A stretch of DNA of 10,822 nucleotides from Oscillospiraceae bacterium (GTDB lineage: Bacteria; Bacillota; Clostridia; Oscillospirales; Ruminococcaceae). Below are positions 4,293 through 10,822 of the stretch, one piece after another (position 1 is the first letter of the stretch; each line of letters starts with the position of its first letter). The notes under the pieces were generated by a model. The model searched no databases. It was not told where the DNA came from and saw only the letters and a program-made list of their open reading frames with translations. A program made the translations under genes and the position numbers. Location of the stretch: contig JAITFV010000004.1 in assembly GCA_031281115.1 (NCBI GenBank), forward strand, positions 1 through 10,822. The letters run 5' to 3'.

Positions 4293-4577
4293 TTAGTCGT
4301 TTGCATGAAACATATCGTGCCATTCGCAATAAGAAATCCCGGCATATTCAAGCGCAGGTTCGACGAGCCAAGTGAAATTTTGTGAATCAGCTGAAACGCT
4401 GACCACCCCGTCAGGCTCCGCCTGCCACCCCTCCTCTGAGGGGAATTCATCAGGTATTTCCGGCGCAACGAATGAATCTGCTGTCGGGCGGGGGTCGGGA
4501 GCCGTTTCGGGTTCGCTTCCGCAGGCGGCAAAGGTAAGCACAAACGACAAAGTAAGTATAAAAGCTATAAGTTTCAT
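4293..4577 (-). pseudogene. Decayed lipoprotein gene with inserted repeat
   Basis: The frame begins with a clear lipoprotein signal, MKLIAFILTLSFVLTFAAC, with the lipid-modified Cys at position 19, followed by an acidic, Pro-rich linker. The palindromic repeat at 4403-4446 is then read in frame as FPSEEGWQAEPDGVV. After it comes ADSQNFTWLVEPALEYAGISYC, which resembles the opening of a secreted repeat domain with WLVEP..EY pattern. TAA at 4295-4293 ends the frame at only 94 residues. Beyond the stop the same frame continues ETDRITGRL, which looks like the 'DxxTG' part of the same domain, so the stop is probably a nonsense mutation in a once longer gene. The start is the ATG at 4577-4575 with AAAGGA upstream at 12 nt; a TTG at 4604 is less likely. 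It could instead be a real short lipoprotein. Confidence 0.55.
4403..4446. repeat. Third half-unit of the palindromic repeat
   Basis: Same plan as 1318-1361: CCACCCCG, then a small hairpin (CAGGC-tcc-GCCTG), then a second hairpin (CACCCCTC..GAGGGGAAT). The small stem differs from the 1318 copy at several paired positions but keeps its pairing. It lies in frame inside the lipoprotein remnant. Confidence 0.75.
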
Positions 4578-4676
4578 ATTTTCATTAAGTCCTTTCTTCA
4601 CCAACGAAGAATGAAAACAACATTTTCCCCGTTTCAGTCGTATTTTGTTTCAAACTTAGTAGACACCTCTGAATCT

Positions 4677-4704
4677 ATTATAACAAAAAAAGCTCAAAAG
4701 TCAA
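4677..4704 (-). promoter_or_regulatory. Promoter of the lipoprotein remnant, inside a terminator
   Basis: TTGACT (4704-4699) and TATAAT (4682-4677) are separated by 16 nt on the minus strand. The -35 box is formed by the loop of the upstream gene's terminator and includes that gene's TGA stop. The leader to the ATG at 4577 would be about 95 nt, with no evident structure. Confidence 0.6.
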
Positions 4705-4715
4705 ACTTTTGAGCT
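4685..4715 (-). terminator. Rho-independent terminator of the cysteine desulfurase gene
   Basis: On the minus strand, AGCTCAAAAG (4715-4706) pairs perfectly with CTTTTGAGCT (4700-4691) across a 5-nt loop and is followed by a run of Ts. The stop codon TGA (4703-4701) lies in the loop, so the last codons of the gene form the 5' arm. Confidence 0.92.
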
Positions 4716-5840
4716 GATTCTGTTCACTGCTTTTATAAACATCATAACTTCATGTTTGTTAGTAAACGCCGACGGCGCGAAGCGCACCGCACCCACGTCC
4801 TGCGTACCCATTTTCTTGTGCGCCATGAACGCGCACTGGTAACCGCCACGTAAATAAAACCCCTGCTTCGACAACAAACCCGCCGCCTCCGACGAATCCA
4901 TGCTGCCTATATTAAAAGGTACGAGCGGCACACGATTATGCTCGTATGTGTCCGTGTAGACTTTTACTTTTTTATTATTCTGCTTCATTTCGTTGTAAAA
5001 CAGCTCGCATAAACTATGCTCGTGCTTATAAATGCGGTCGATGGTTTTTTCGTTTACGAAGTCGATACCCGCACCGAGCGCAATAGCTCCGCAGGTGTTG
5101 ATTGTACCGCTTTCAAAGCGGTCGGGTAAAACCTCCGGCTGCTCAACTTCTTTGCTGAAGCTGCCGGTGCCGCCCTCAATGATTGTTTTGAGACGGTATT
5201 TACCGTCAGTGACCATGAGCCCGGTACCCATGGGGCCGTAAAGCCCCTTATGTCCTGCCGTACAGATTATGTTAATGCCGTCGGCAAGTTTCAGCGGTAT
5301 CACGCCCGCACCCTGCGCCGCGTCAATAATAAAGCAGATTTTATGCTTTTTACAGACTTCTGCGAGCCTTTTGAGCGGCAGGATTTTCCCTGTAACGTTG
5401 CTCGCTGCAGTGCAAACGATTGCTTTTGTGCGGGAGTTAATTAGTTTTTCAAAGTTACGCACTGTTTCGTCTTCGTTGTTTGTGGTTCGTGCGATTGAGT
5501 AGGAATTTCCGTTTTCCTTTGCGGCGGCATGAACAGGGCGAATCACTGCGTTATGCTCTATATCTGAAGTTATCAGATGCGCGCCGGGGTTGATTATACC
5601 TTTGATTGCGAGATTAAGCGCGTGGGTGCAATTAAGTGTAAATATTACATTTTCGGGTTCCGCGCCGAAAAACTCGGCGCATTTGAGCCGCGAAGTAAAA
5701 ACTGCTTGTGCTGTTTCCATGGACATTTTATGCCCTGCTCTTCCGGGGTTCCCGCCGTAATTAACCATAGCCCGCGATACGGAAGAAATTACAGGAATCG
5801 GCTTCGGATATGTAGTAGCAGCATTATCAAGATAAACCAT
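4701..5840 (-). CDS. Cysteine desulfurase family protein (EF2568 type)
   Basis: A PLP-dependent class V aminotransferase-fold enzyme that removes sulfur (or selenium) from cysteine or selenocysteine as an enzyme-bound persulfide. It has 379 residues, a normal length. Visible motifs are the N-terminal YLDNAATTYPKP (3-14), NYGGNPGRAGH (27-37), the cofactor-contacting H96 (SDIEHNAV), D173 and Q176 (IIDAAQGAG), the PLP Schiff-base lysine K198 (TAGHKGLYGP), RFESGT (241-246), and an active-site cysteine C336 in the loop RGGYQCAFMAHKKMGT. The sequence fits the group known as am_tr_V_EF2568 rather than NifS or SufS proper. The start is the ATG at 5840-5838 with AGGAG 10 nt upstream. It is 35 nt downstream of a DUF3343 gene on the same strand, almost certainly the same operon. 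In Enterococcus such pairs occur with selenium-dependent molybdenum hydroxylase genes, but none of those lie in this window. Confidence 0.9.
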   Translation of the reverse strand: MVYLDNAATTYPKPIPVISSVSRAMVNYGGNPGRAGHKMSMETAQAVFTSRLKCAEFFGAEPENVIFTLNCTHALNLAIKGIINPGAHLITSDIEHNAVIRPVHAAAKENGNSYSIARTTNNEDETVRNFEKLINSRTKAIVCTAASNVTGKILPLKRLAEVCKKHKICFIIDAAQGAGVIPLKLADGINIICTAGHKGLYGPMGTGLMVTDGKYRLKTIIEGGTGSFSKEVEQPEVLPDRFESGTINTCGAIALGAGIDFVNEKTIDRIYKHEHSLCELFYNEMKQNNKKVKVYTDTYEHNRVPLVPFNIGSMDSSEAAGLLSKQGFYLRGGYQCAFMAHKKMGTQDVGAVRFAPSAFTNKHEVMMFIKAVNRISSKV

Positions 5841-5875
5841 TTTGGAATTTTCTCCTGTTATATATGAATTACTTC

Positions 5876-6076
5876 CTATCTTATTTCAACACATTCTATA
5901 TTAACCAAACTAAGCTGCCTGCAAACTCTGCCGGGTTCCTCCCTGACCCGCACACCGTAACCGCAGCCTCCGCCGGCGAGCGTGGTTTTTTCAACTATAG
6001 CGCTTATTTTAAACTTTTCGAGATGATACCTCGCTTTTCCGGCTTCCGTCATTGATTTCAGGACAATCAAAGCCAT
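5876..6076 (-). CDS. DUF3343 putative Se/S carrier-like protein, 66 aa
   Basis: A small cytoplasmic protein of the DUF3343 (Se/S carrier-like) type. It opens MALIVLKSMTEAGKARYHLEK, a beta strand and helix as in the family. The family's cysteine site is visible at about residues 35-40 as GGGCGYGVRV (C38), followed by a shorter C-terminal part with another cysteine (C52). Family members sit beside EF2568-type desulfurases and YedF-like proteins, and are thought to carry a persulfide or selenide in selenium-related metabolism; the role is inferred from context, not demonstrated. The start is the ATG at 6076-6074 with AAGGTGAT 9 nt upstream, a strong site. The gene precedes the desulfurase by 35 nt, so the carrier and its likely sulfur donor are made together. 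Confidence 0.82.
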   Translation of the reverse strand: MALIVLKSMTEAGKARYHLEKFKISAIVEKTTLAGGGCGYGVRVREEPGRVCRQLSLVNIECVEIR

Positions 6077-6291
6077 TTTTTATTATCACCTTCTTTCGGT
6101 TCTATAGTCCTTTTATCTTTTTACCATTAGACCTCTTGCGGGATTAAACACGGCGCTGTTGCAACGGTACCAACCCTAAAATCCAATAAACGAGTATATT
6201 GCTCTTGAATTCATTCTATGCCCTTTAAAAGGATTATGTGTAGGACAAAACAAACCTGCGGCTCCCGTAAAAAAGCAGCCGTAAAATATTC
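6077..6291. other. Gene-free leader region upstream of the DUF3343 gene
   Basis: About 215 bp with no credible gene. On the minus strand it contains AGGGTTGGTACC (about 6177-6166), loosely like a T-box core but with an extra base, and a GCGCTGTTGCAAC segment (6153-6165) that resembles the hairpin repeat at 7338-7355. A smaller hairpin (CGGCT/AGCCG) lies around 6259-6283. No promoter better than chance was found. Confidence 0.4.
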
Positions 6292-6312
6292 GGCGGCGCA
6301 TCACGCGCCGCC
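6292..6312 (-). terminator. Terminator hairpin of the HTH-methyltransferase gene
   Basis: Perfect 8-bp GC stem GGCGGCGC/GCGCCGCC with a 5-nt loop. The gene's TGA stop (6303-6301) lies in the loop. The minus-strand tail GAATATTTTACGG is only moderately T-rich, followed about 15 nt later by a second weaker hairpin and T6. Confidence 0.65.
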
Positions 6313-7143
6313 TTTCAATACTTTTATTCTTCGTGCAAACAATCTGTTTGCCGCGTGTTTATGCGGGATTCCCGACGAGTTACAATCAAAAACATACTCC
6401 GAGCATAACTCAATGTACCAGTCGTGAAAATGTGTGAATAACTCGCCCGACTGCCAAAAATGTTCAATTGGTTGTTTCTCCGGCGGTCGTACGATAAACG
6501 GCTTTTTCACGAACGCTTGAAACGCAACAATCCCGTTCAGCGAAACATGAGCCTTGTAGTTCGTCATGATTTCGCTCCGCAGTTGCGGCTTGATATAGGC
6601 AAGAACACCGCTCGAATACAGCACGTCAAAATCTTCTTCCAAGCGATAATCAAACAAATTCGCTTTGAAAGCGTTGACGTGGACCCTCGCACTATCAGCG
6701 AGCCGCTTTGTCTTTTCGATTCCCGCTTCTGATATGTCGAACGCACTCACGTCATAACCGCACCGTGCGAAAAACACGGCATCTTTTCCCTCGCCGCACC
6801 CAATGTCTAACAGTTTCAACTTCTTGCCGTCGGGAGGAAGCAACTCCAAGACTTTTAAGCACATATCCGAAGGACGAACACCCCAAAAGTAGTTTTCGTT
6901 TTTGTAGACTTCATCATACCCAGAAACGTCTGCATTTTGCGCAGTATATCCGAACAGTTTGTCAATGCTGACGTTAAGTGCTTTTGCAAGTTCGACGAGT
7001 AATGCCGTGTCGGGAACAGTCTGCCCTGTTTCCCATTTGCTGACCGCTTGAAACGTGATTCCGAGCCGTTCTGCTAACTGCTCCTGTGTGAGTTTGCTTT
7101 CTTTGCGGTATCGTGCGATATTTCCCGATAGAATATTTTTCAT
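6301..7143 (-). CDS. Xre-type HTH domain fused to TehB-like SAM methyltransferase
   Basis: A 280-residue two-domain protein. Residues 7-64 are a classical Xre/Cro helix-turn-helix: IARYRKESKLTQEQLAERLG, then ITFQAVSKWETGQTVP, then DTALLVELAKALNVSIDKLFG. Residues about 80-275 are a class I SAM-dependent methyltransferase: LLDIGCGEGKDAVFFA (111-126) is the SAM-binding glycine motif, D136 (SAFDIS) the acidic residue after strand 2, and DFDVLYSSGVL (171-181) motif IV. The C-terminal stretch HFWQSGELFTHFHDW..EL recalls TehB tellurite/thiopurine-type enzymes. The start is the ATG at 7143-7141 (GGGG 12 nt upstream); the longer frame to 7215 lies upstream of the transcription start and is rejected. 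Own promoter at 7187-7215 and a dyad at 7161-7186 suggest autoregulation. The methyl acceptor is unknown; a metalloid, small molecule or resistance role is possible. Confidence 0.88.
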   Translation of the reverse strand: MKNILSGNIARYRKESKLTQEQLAERLGITFQAVSKWETGQTVPDTALLVELAKALNVSIDKLFGYTAQNADVSGYDEVYKNENYFWGVRPSDMCLKVLELLPPDGKKLKLLDIGCGEGKDAVFFARCGYDVSAFDISEAGIEKTKRLADSARVHVNAFKANLFDYRLEEDFDVLYSSGVLAYIKPQLRSEIMTNYKAHVSLNGIVAFQAFVKKPFIVRPPEKQPIEHFWQSGELFTHFHDWYIELCSEYVFDCNSSGIPHKHAANRLFARRIKVLKGGA

Positions 7144-7160
7144 GGCAGTGTAACCCCTTT

Positions 7161-7186
7161 CGTTATTTAGGTCTTCCTTAATAACG
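7161..7186. promoter_or_regulatory. Candidate operator dyad for the HTH protein
   Basis: CGTTATT (7161-7167) and AATAACG (7180-7186) are perfect inverted arms, with AGG/CCT pairing further inside, directly at the predicted transcription start (near 7180) of the HTH-methyltransferase gene. Position and symmetry suit an Xre-type autorepressor. It could instead form a weak leader hairpin. Confidence 0.6.
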
Positions 7187-7215
7187 ATTATACCGCTATT
7201 GAACGAGAAAATCAA
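7187..7215 (-). promoter_or_regulatory. Promoter of the HTH-methyltransferase gene
   Basis: TTGATT (7215-7210) and a perfect TATAAT (7192-7187) with a 17-nt spacer on the minus strand. The start near 7180 leaves a leader of about 37 nt before the ATG at 7143, which confirms that the frame's longer N-terminus is not translated. Confidence 0.85.
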
Positions 7216-7271
7216 TAACCTTGTATTTGAAGTTTCGTGAAATTCAATCCGAGGTTGAGTAGAACTATAAT

Positions 7272-7361
7272 CGTTTAAATTGAAAACTGTTCCACAGTTT
7301 CAATTTAAACGGGTTTCCGCTGCGTGAGCGCAGCGGGGCGCTGTCGCAACAGCGCAAGCCC
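7272..7361. repeat. Array of three hairpins between convergent-strand signals
   Basis: Three adjacent inverted repeats follow the hydrolase gene: an AT-rich 18-bp stem with one bulge (7272-7290 with 7294-7311), CCGCTGCG/CGCAGCGG (7317-7336) and GCGCTGT/ACAGCGC (7338-7355), the last extendable with GGGG/CCCC. None has a good T-run on the minus strand, so termination of the hydrolase gene here is plausible but not clean. The last unit has a degenerate relative at 6152-6165, pointing to dispersed repeats. Confidence 0.7.
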
Positions 7362-7372
7362 CTTTAACTTAA

Positions 7373-8503
7373 TTAACTCGCATGAATCCACTCTGCGATA
7401 TCCGCTAAAACCTGTGAATCAACGTTGCCCGGAATTTCGTACTGCTCCATAAGCTCTGTTATTGCGGTTTTTTCGCCCGGCATGAATAAGTGGTTCAAGT
7501 CTTCGTAAAGTTTAAATGTGACGTTATCGCGACCCGCTAATAATTCCCGGTACAGTCCGAAATCTTTTTCTGCACAAACCTGCATATCGTTTTCGGGATG
7601 CATTACAAGGAACGGCACCATTATGTTTTCGATAAACTTAGCCGACGGATTGTTATACATATCTTTAAAATAGTAAACATGTATGCCTGCTTCAAACTCT
7701 GTTTCCTTAGCTTCTTCGTCTGAAAGGTTCATGAGTGCGCCGATTTGCAAATCCCACAACCGCTCAAACTGCGTGATTCTGGTTTCAAGTTCTTCGCCCT
7801 CATACATATCCTCAAGAAAAGCGATGTTTTGGTCTTTGCTTATATCAAGCAGAAACCGGGGCGAGCCTGCAAATATAATCAATCCTGCGAAGTCGCCGCC
7901 CATCTCGTGAATCTGCGGCGCTAACATTCCGCCCATGCTATGACCGAGCATGAAGATTTTGTCGCTGTATATGCGCGGGTCAGCTCGTAAAAGCTCTGCC
8001 GCAAAAATCGCATCTTCAATTTTTTCGTGCCATACTGTCAGGCTGCCGCCGAGCTCATCTAACATTTTCTGCCCGTGCGTAAAAGTGCGCATATCGTAGC
8101 GCAGCACCGCAATGCCGTTATTAGACAAATACTCGGCTATGTCGCGGAAAGGTTTGTTTTCAAAGATAGTTTCGTCCATATCATGCGCGCCGGAACCATG
8201 TACAAGCACGACTGCGGGAACTCTCTCTCCGGGAATGAGCGGCATTGTCAGTATTCCGTCAACCGCCCATTCTGTTCCTTCACCAAGTACAATCGGCTCG
8301 GAAACAAAGTTGGCAAGTTCATCGGGATTTTCAAGCGGGTCGGCAGAGCCGTTGTTCTCTGCGTTATGTTCGGGGTCATAATCCGCCGTAGGGGATATTA
8401 TAACCGGCGGTTCGCCGCCGGCGGGTTCATCGGGTGTCTGCGGTGTGCAGGCTGCCGCGATTAACGCAGCAGCCAACAACAAACATAATAATTTCTTCAT
8501 CAT
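7373..8503 (-). CDS. Secreted alpha/beta hydrolase lipoprotein
   Basis: A 376-residue surface lipoprotein. The signal peptide MMKKLLCLLLAAALIAAAC has a lipobox ending at C19, followed by a 40-50-residue acidic and Pro-rich linker. The hydrolase domain spans about 70-376: oxyanion loop VHGSGAHD (101-108), LRYDMRTFTHG (134-144), nucleophile elbow GHSMGG with S189, acid D306 (HPENDMQV) and H338 (EDLNHLF). The catalytic triad is complete, so it should be an active esterase or peptidase-like hydrolase of the dienelactone/BAAT group; the substrate cannot be told. The start is the ATG at 8503-8501, overlapping the stop of the TraB-family gene (ATGA), so it is translationally coupled to it. Both products are anchored outside the membrane and probably act in the same compartment. 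Confidence 0.9.
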   Translation of the reverse strand: MMKKLLCLLLAAALIAAACTPQTPDEPAGGEPPVIISPTADYDPEHNAENNGSADPLENPDELANFVSEPIVLGEGTEWAVDGILTMPLIPGERVPAVVLVHGSGAHDMDETIFENKPFRDIAEYLSNNGIAVLRYDMRTFTHGQKMLDELGGSLTVWHEKIEDAIFAAELLRADPRIYSDKIFMLGHSMGGMLAPQIHEMGGDFAGLIIFAGSPRFLLDISKDQNIAFLEDMYEGEELETRITQFERLWDLQIGALMNLSDEEAKETEFEAGIHVYYFKDMYNNPSAKFIENIMVPFLVMHPENDMQVCAEKDFGLYRELLAGRDNVTFKLYEDLNHLFMPGEKTAITELMEQYEIPGNVDSQVLADIAEWIHAS

Positions 8504-9564
8504 ACTATTTCAACCAATTCTACAATATAACCTCTTTGAATAAGCAGGTCAATAATACCGCCCTCACCTACCATATGAAGCAAACCTACAACGTAAAATA
8601 CGTTCTTTCCTTCTTCAAAATACTGCTCAATTGCGTCTGCCATTCCTATATCGCGATTAACGAGCAAACCTTGATAATATTCTTCGCCAATCTCTGCGGG
8701 CGTTTCTTCAAGAATAGCTTTGCGCATTAAAATAAAACTTTCTAAATCGCCGTACTTATAGCTTTCGTAGAGTTCAATAACTGCTTCCGCGGCGAGTTCT
8801 ATATCTAATGCTCCTTCTAACATAAGCATTTGCAGCGGCGCAGAGAAACCGAGGAGAAGTTCTATCTGCTCCATTATAGACTCAACTTCCAAAATTCCCA
8901 TGCCGAGTTCGTAAGCTTTTTCAAGGAAGAACAAATCCAAGCCGAACTCGGCTGAAAGTCCGGATAATTCTATAGCTGCGGCTGTAAGTATGTCGTTCCA
9001 CCACACAAACGGTTTGTAAATATCAAGCAGTTCAATCGGTATTCCGAGATTTAATGCTTCAACGGCTTCTACCGCCCTCGCATAAAGTTCTTCGCCGATT
9101 TCATCAACGATTGTTCTGCCATCATCATACATTGTAGCAAATGAGTACTCCATAACAGCTGCCCTATCGTTTATAAATGCGAGCGTATCAGCTTCCACCG
9201 CTAAGTAATCGGCAGCGTAAAAAGCGTCCATAATTACGTGAGGAAGAGGATACATTGTTGGGCCGGCAACGTGTATTGAACCGAATAAGTACATGGTTTG
9301 GTCGTCAGGACAAGTAACGCGCCACATGAGCGGGGTTGCGTCTGAAGGTTCAGGGACAATAGTGGCAACTTCTTCGGGGTCCTCGGCTACGGTTATTTCA
9401 CCGGGGTCGCCGGATTCTTCTTCCGGTTCATCTGCCGGTTCTTCATCCGTAGGCGTAACCGACGCGGGAATTGAGGTGTCTCCTACGGTTTGCCCGTCGT
9501 TGCTGCAAGCTGCAAATGTGAGCAGCATCATCATGGCAAGTAAAAGTGCAAATAATTTTTTCAT
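8500..9564 (-). CDS. TraB/GumN family lipoprotein
   Basis: A 354-residue lipoprotein: signal MKKLFALLLAMMMLLTFAAC with C20 as the lipidated residue, then a very acidic, Pro-rich linker (about 21-75). Residues about 78-354 form a TraB/GumN (Tiki-like) domain: LFGSIHVA (93-100, the GxxH motif), LAVEAD (121-126), FGLDLFFLEKA (207-217), GILEVES (223-229), and the C-terminal VVGLLHMVGEGGIIDLLIQRGY (325-346) with the second GxxH. Conserved Glu/His residues in this superfamily are thought to form a metal-dependent peptidase site, and they are present here. Biological role in Bacillota is unknown; pheromone shut-down (TraB) is one known function. The start is the ATG at 9564-9562 with AAAGGA 11 nt upstream. 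It is the first gene of a two-gene operon with the hydrolase lipoprotein. Confidence 0.88.
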   Translation of the reverse strand: MKKLFALLLAMMMLLTFAACSNDGQTVGDTSIPASVTPTDEEPADEPEEESGDPGEITVAEDPEEVATIVPEPSDATPLMWRVTCPDDQTMYLFGSIHVAGPTMYPLPHVIMDAFYAADYLAVEADTLAFINDRAAVMEYSFATMYDDGRTIVDEIGEELYARAVEAVEALNLGIPIELLDIYKPFVWWNDILTAAAIELSGLSAEFGLDLFFLEKAYELGMGILEVESIMEQIELLLGFSAPLQMLMLEGALDIELAAEAVIELYESYKYGDLESFILMRKAILEETPAEIGEEYYQGLLVNRDIGMADAIEQYFEEGKNVFYVVGLLHMVGEGGIIDLLIQRGYIVELVEIV

Positions 9565-9583
9565 TAGTTTGTTTCCTTTCCGT

Positions 9584-9643
9584 AGGGTCGGGCTTCCATG
9601 TCCGACCCTTACAAGTAAGGGACACAGCAGAACTGCGCCCCTT
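9584..9643. repeat. Overlapping palindromic repeats upstream of the TraB gene
   Basis: Three mutually exclusive inverted repeats overlap: AGGGTCGG/CCGACCCT (9584-9591 with 9602-9609), CCCTTAC/GTAAGGG (9606-9621), and a 12-bp stem with G-U pairs (9617-9643). It lies between tuf and the TraB-family gene. Such alternative pairing could be a switch but is more likely an intergenic palindromic repeat. No T-run follows on the minus strand. Confidence 0.65.
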
Positions 9644-9677
9644 AGATGTTATTTTAATTCTGTAGCCAGCTAATTTA

Positions 9678-9695
9678 AAAACGCTTTAGTGTTTT
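9678..9695 (-). terminator. Weak possible terminator of tuf
   Basis: On the minus strand, AAAACAC and GCGTTTT form a short stem with one mismatch and a TAAA loop, followed by TTTAAATT. The position, just after the tuf stop, is right, but the stem is weak. Confidence 0.35.
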
Positions 9696-9703
9696 CAATT
9701 TAA

Positions 9704-10822
9704 TCAGCTGCTAATTTTGGTAACAACACCGGAACCGACAGTTTTGCCGCCTTCGCGGATTGCAAAACGTAAACCTTCTTCAATAGCGATGGGGGTAATG
9801 AGGTCAACGTCGATTTCAACGTGGTCGCCGGGGATGCACATTTCTTTGTCGGCGGGAAGTTTAATTACGCCGGTAACGTCGGTAGTTCTGAAGAAGAACT
9901 GCGGTCTGTAGTTGGAGAAGAAAGGAGTGTGGCGCCCGCCCTCTTCTTTTTTCAACACGTAAACCTGTCCTACAAACTTCGTAAGGGGCTTAATTGAGCC
10001 GGGTTTGCAGATGACCTGACCCCGTTCGATATCAGTTCTTGCGACACCGCGGAGAAGCGCGCCGATGTTGTCGCCTGCTTCAGCGTAATCAAGAAGCTTG
10101 CGGAACATTTCAATACCTGTAACAACGGTGTTTCTTGCTTCTTCAGCAAGTCCCACGATTTCAACAGGGGTATTAACTTCAATCTTACCGCGCTCAACAC
10201 GGCCGGTAGCAACTGTTCCGCGCCCCGAAATTGTCATAACCTGCTCAACAGGCATAAGGAACGGGAGGTCGGCTTTTCTCTCGGGAGTCGGAATAAAAGT
10301 ATCAACAGCTTCCATGAGCTTTACGATGCACTCGTATTCCGGTGCGCTGAGGTCAGTGTTTTCGCTGAGGAGAGCGTTTCTTGCAGAGCCGCGGATAACA
10401 GGCGTATCATCACCCGGGAAATCATTCTTGGAAAGAACATCTCTGATTTCCATTTCAACAAGGTCAAGAAGCTCGGGGTCATCTACGTCGTCACATTTGT
10501 TGATAAATACAACTAACGACGGTACGTTTACCTGGCGCGCAAGCAGAATATGCTCTCTTGTTTGAGCCATGGGACCGTCAGTGCCTGCAACTACAAGGAT
10601 TGCTCCGTCCATCTGCGCCGCGCCTGTAATCATGTTTTTGATATAGTCGGCGTGTCCCGGGCAGTCAACGTGTGCGTAGTGGCGGTTGTCGGTTTCATAC
10701 TCAACGTGCGCTGTGTTTATGGTGATTCCGCGTTCTTTTTCTTCCGGCGCTTTGTCGATTGCGTCATAAGCCGCGAAGTTAGCGAAGCCTTTTAAAGAAA
10801 GAACTCTGGTAATCGCTGCTGT
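9704..10822 (-). CDS. tuf: Translation elongation factor Tu (N-terminus cut by window)
   Basis: EF-Tu delivers aminoacyl-tRNA to the ribosome as a GTP complex. The 372 residues present begin [12 protein letters not shown], which is about residue 25 of a normal EF-Tu, so the P-loop and start lie beyond the right edge. Seen here: [13 protein letters not shown] (G2, effector), DCPGH (G3, fragment residues 53-57), NKCD (G4, 108-111) and GSARNAL (G5; the usual SAL is SAR). Domain 2 and 3 motifs follow: [35 protein letters not shown], and the end [18 protein letters not shown]. The first methionine (M64, at 10633) is internal, not a start. The stop is TGA at 9706-9704. It is a core gene with normal length at its 3' end. 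It may be preceded by fusA and ribosomal genes, but that is outside the window. Confidence 0.98.
   Translation of the reverse strand, partial: TAAITRVLSLKGFANFAAYDAIDKAPEEKERGITINTAHVEYETDNRHYAHVDCPGHADYIKNMITGAAQMDGAILVVAGTDGPMAQTREHILLARQVNVPSLVVFINKCDDVDDPELLDLVEMEIRDVLSKNDFPGDDTPVIRGSARNALLSENTDLSAPEYECIVKLMEAVDTFIPTPERKADLPFLMPVEQVMTISGRGTVATGRVERGKIEVNTPVEIVGLAEEARNTVVTGIEMFRKLLDYAEAGDNIGALLRGVARTDIERGQVICKPGSIKPLTKFVGQVYVLKKEEGGRHTPFFSNYRPQFFFRTTDVTGVIKLPADKEMCIPGDHVEIDVDLITPIAIEEGLRFAIREGGKTVGSGVVTKISS

Noticed and set aside
4127..4543. Minus-strand 138-residue frame
   Set aside because: It overlaps two better-supported frames, includes the palindromic repeat in the wrong frame and has no recognisable domain or ribosome binding site.
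6077..6200. T-box riboswitch upstream of DUF3343 (AGGGTTGGTACC)
   Set aside because: The T-box core has an extra base, and no Stem I, antiterminator or terminator pair could be seen.
7144..7215. 24-residue N-terminal extension of the HTH-methyltransferase
   Set aside because: It covers the promoter -10 and -35 boxes and the predicted transcription start, so it cannot be translated from that promoter.
10098..10565. Plus-strand 155-residue Ser/Thr-rich frame
   Set aside because: It is an antisense shadow of tuf, whose conservation is unambiguous.

Overview
The window is most consistent with a moderate-G+C Bacillota genome, probably class Clostridia and perhaps Oscillospirales-like. The signs are GGAGG-type ribosome binding sites, TTGACA/TATAAT promoters with 17-nt spacers, clostridial-style lipoproteins (C-A-E/D/P-rich linkers after the lipobox), a DUF6273-type 'VRPALWL' tail, an EF2568-type cysteine desulfurase with a DUF3343 partner, and many small GC-rich palindromic intergenic repeats. 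The taxonomic placement is inference; there is no rRNA or tRNA gene in the window.

Nearly all recognisable genes lie on the minus strand, so the window is best read from right to left. From the right edge: tuf (EF-Tu, N-terminus cut off by the window); a cluster of palindromic repeats; two overlapping lipoprotein genes (TraB/GumN family, then a secreted alpha/beta hydrolase); a hairpin array; a fused Xre-HTH/TehB-like methyltransferase with its own promoter and a dyad that looks like an operator; a DUF3343 redox/sulfur-or-selenium carrier followed by an EF2568-type cysteine desulfurase; and a decayed lipoprotein gene carrying an inserted repeat. A plus-strand pair of small AT-rich membrane protein genes then interrupts the pattern. 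After these come a DUF6273 C-terminal remnant, a compact two-promoter RNA/peptide module, xylA, a 352-residue protein of unknown function, and the start of xylB at the left edge.

The most interesting part is 2887-3240, a previously unannotated module with the architecture of a type I toxin-antitoxin system. A 28-residue single-membrane-span peptide (3056-3142, minus) has a near-consensus promoter, a leader hairpin that buries its Shine-Dalgarno sequence, and a convergent antisense RNA of about 85 nt with its own perfect promoter. The two transcripts meet at one shared bidirectional terminator. The antisense RNA also carries a direct repeat of the toxin ribosome-binding region, as in Fst/RNAII (par) systems. 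The toxin promoter and the xylA promoter share an exact 33-bp sequence, so the module is physically entangled with xylose isomerase expression.

Other themes are repeats and overlapping signals. A palindromic repeat with covarying arms occurs three times and extends or interrupts reading frames. Two minus-strand genes have TGA stop codons inside the loop of their own terminator hairpin, and one of these also overlaps the -35 box of the next promoter. A related pair of dyads flanks the divergent small-gene region. Xylose catabolism (XylA to XylB) and sulfur or selenium transfer (desulfurase plus DUF3343) are the only metabolic functions that can be named with confidence.
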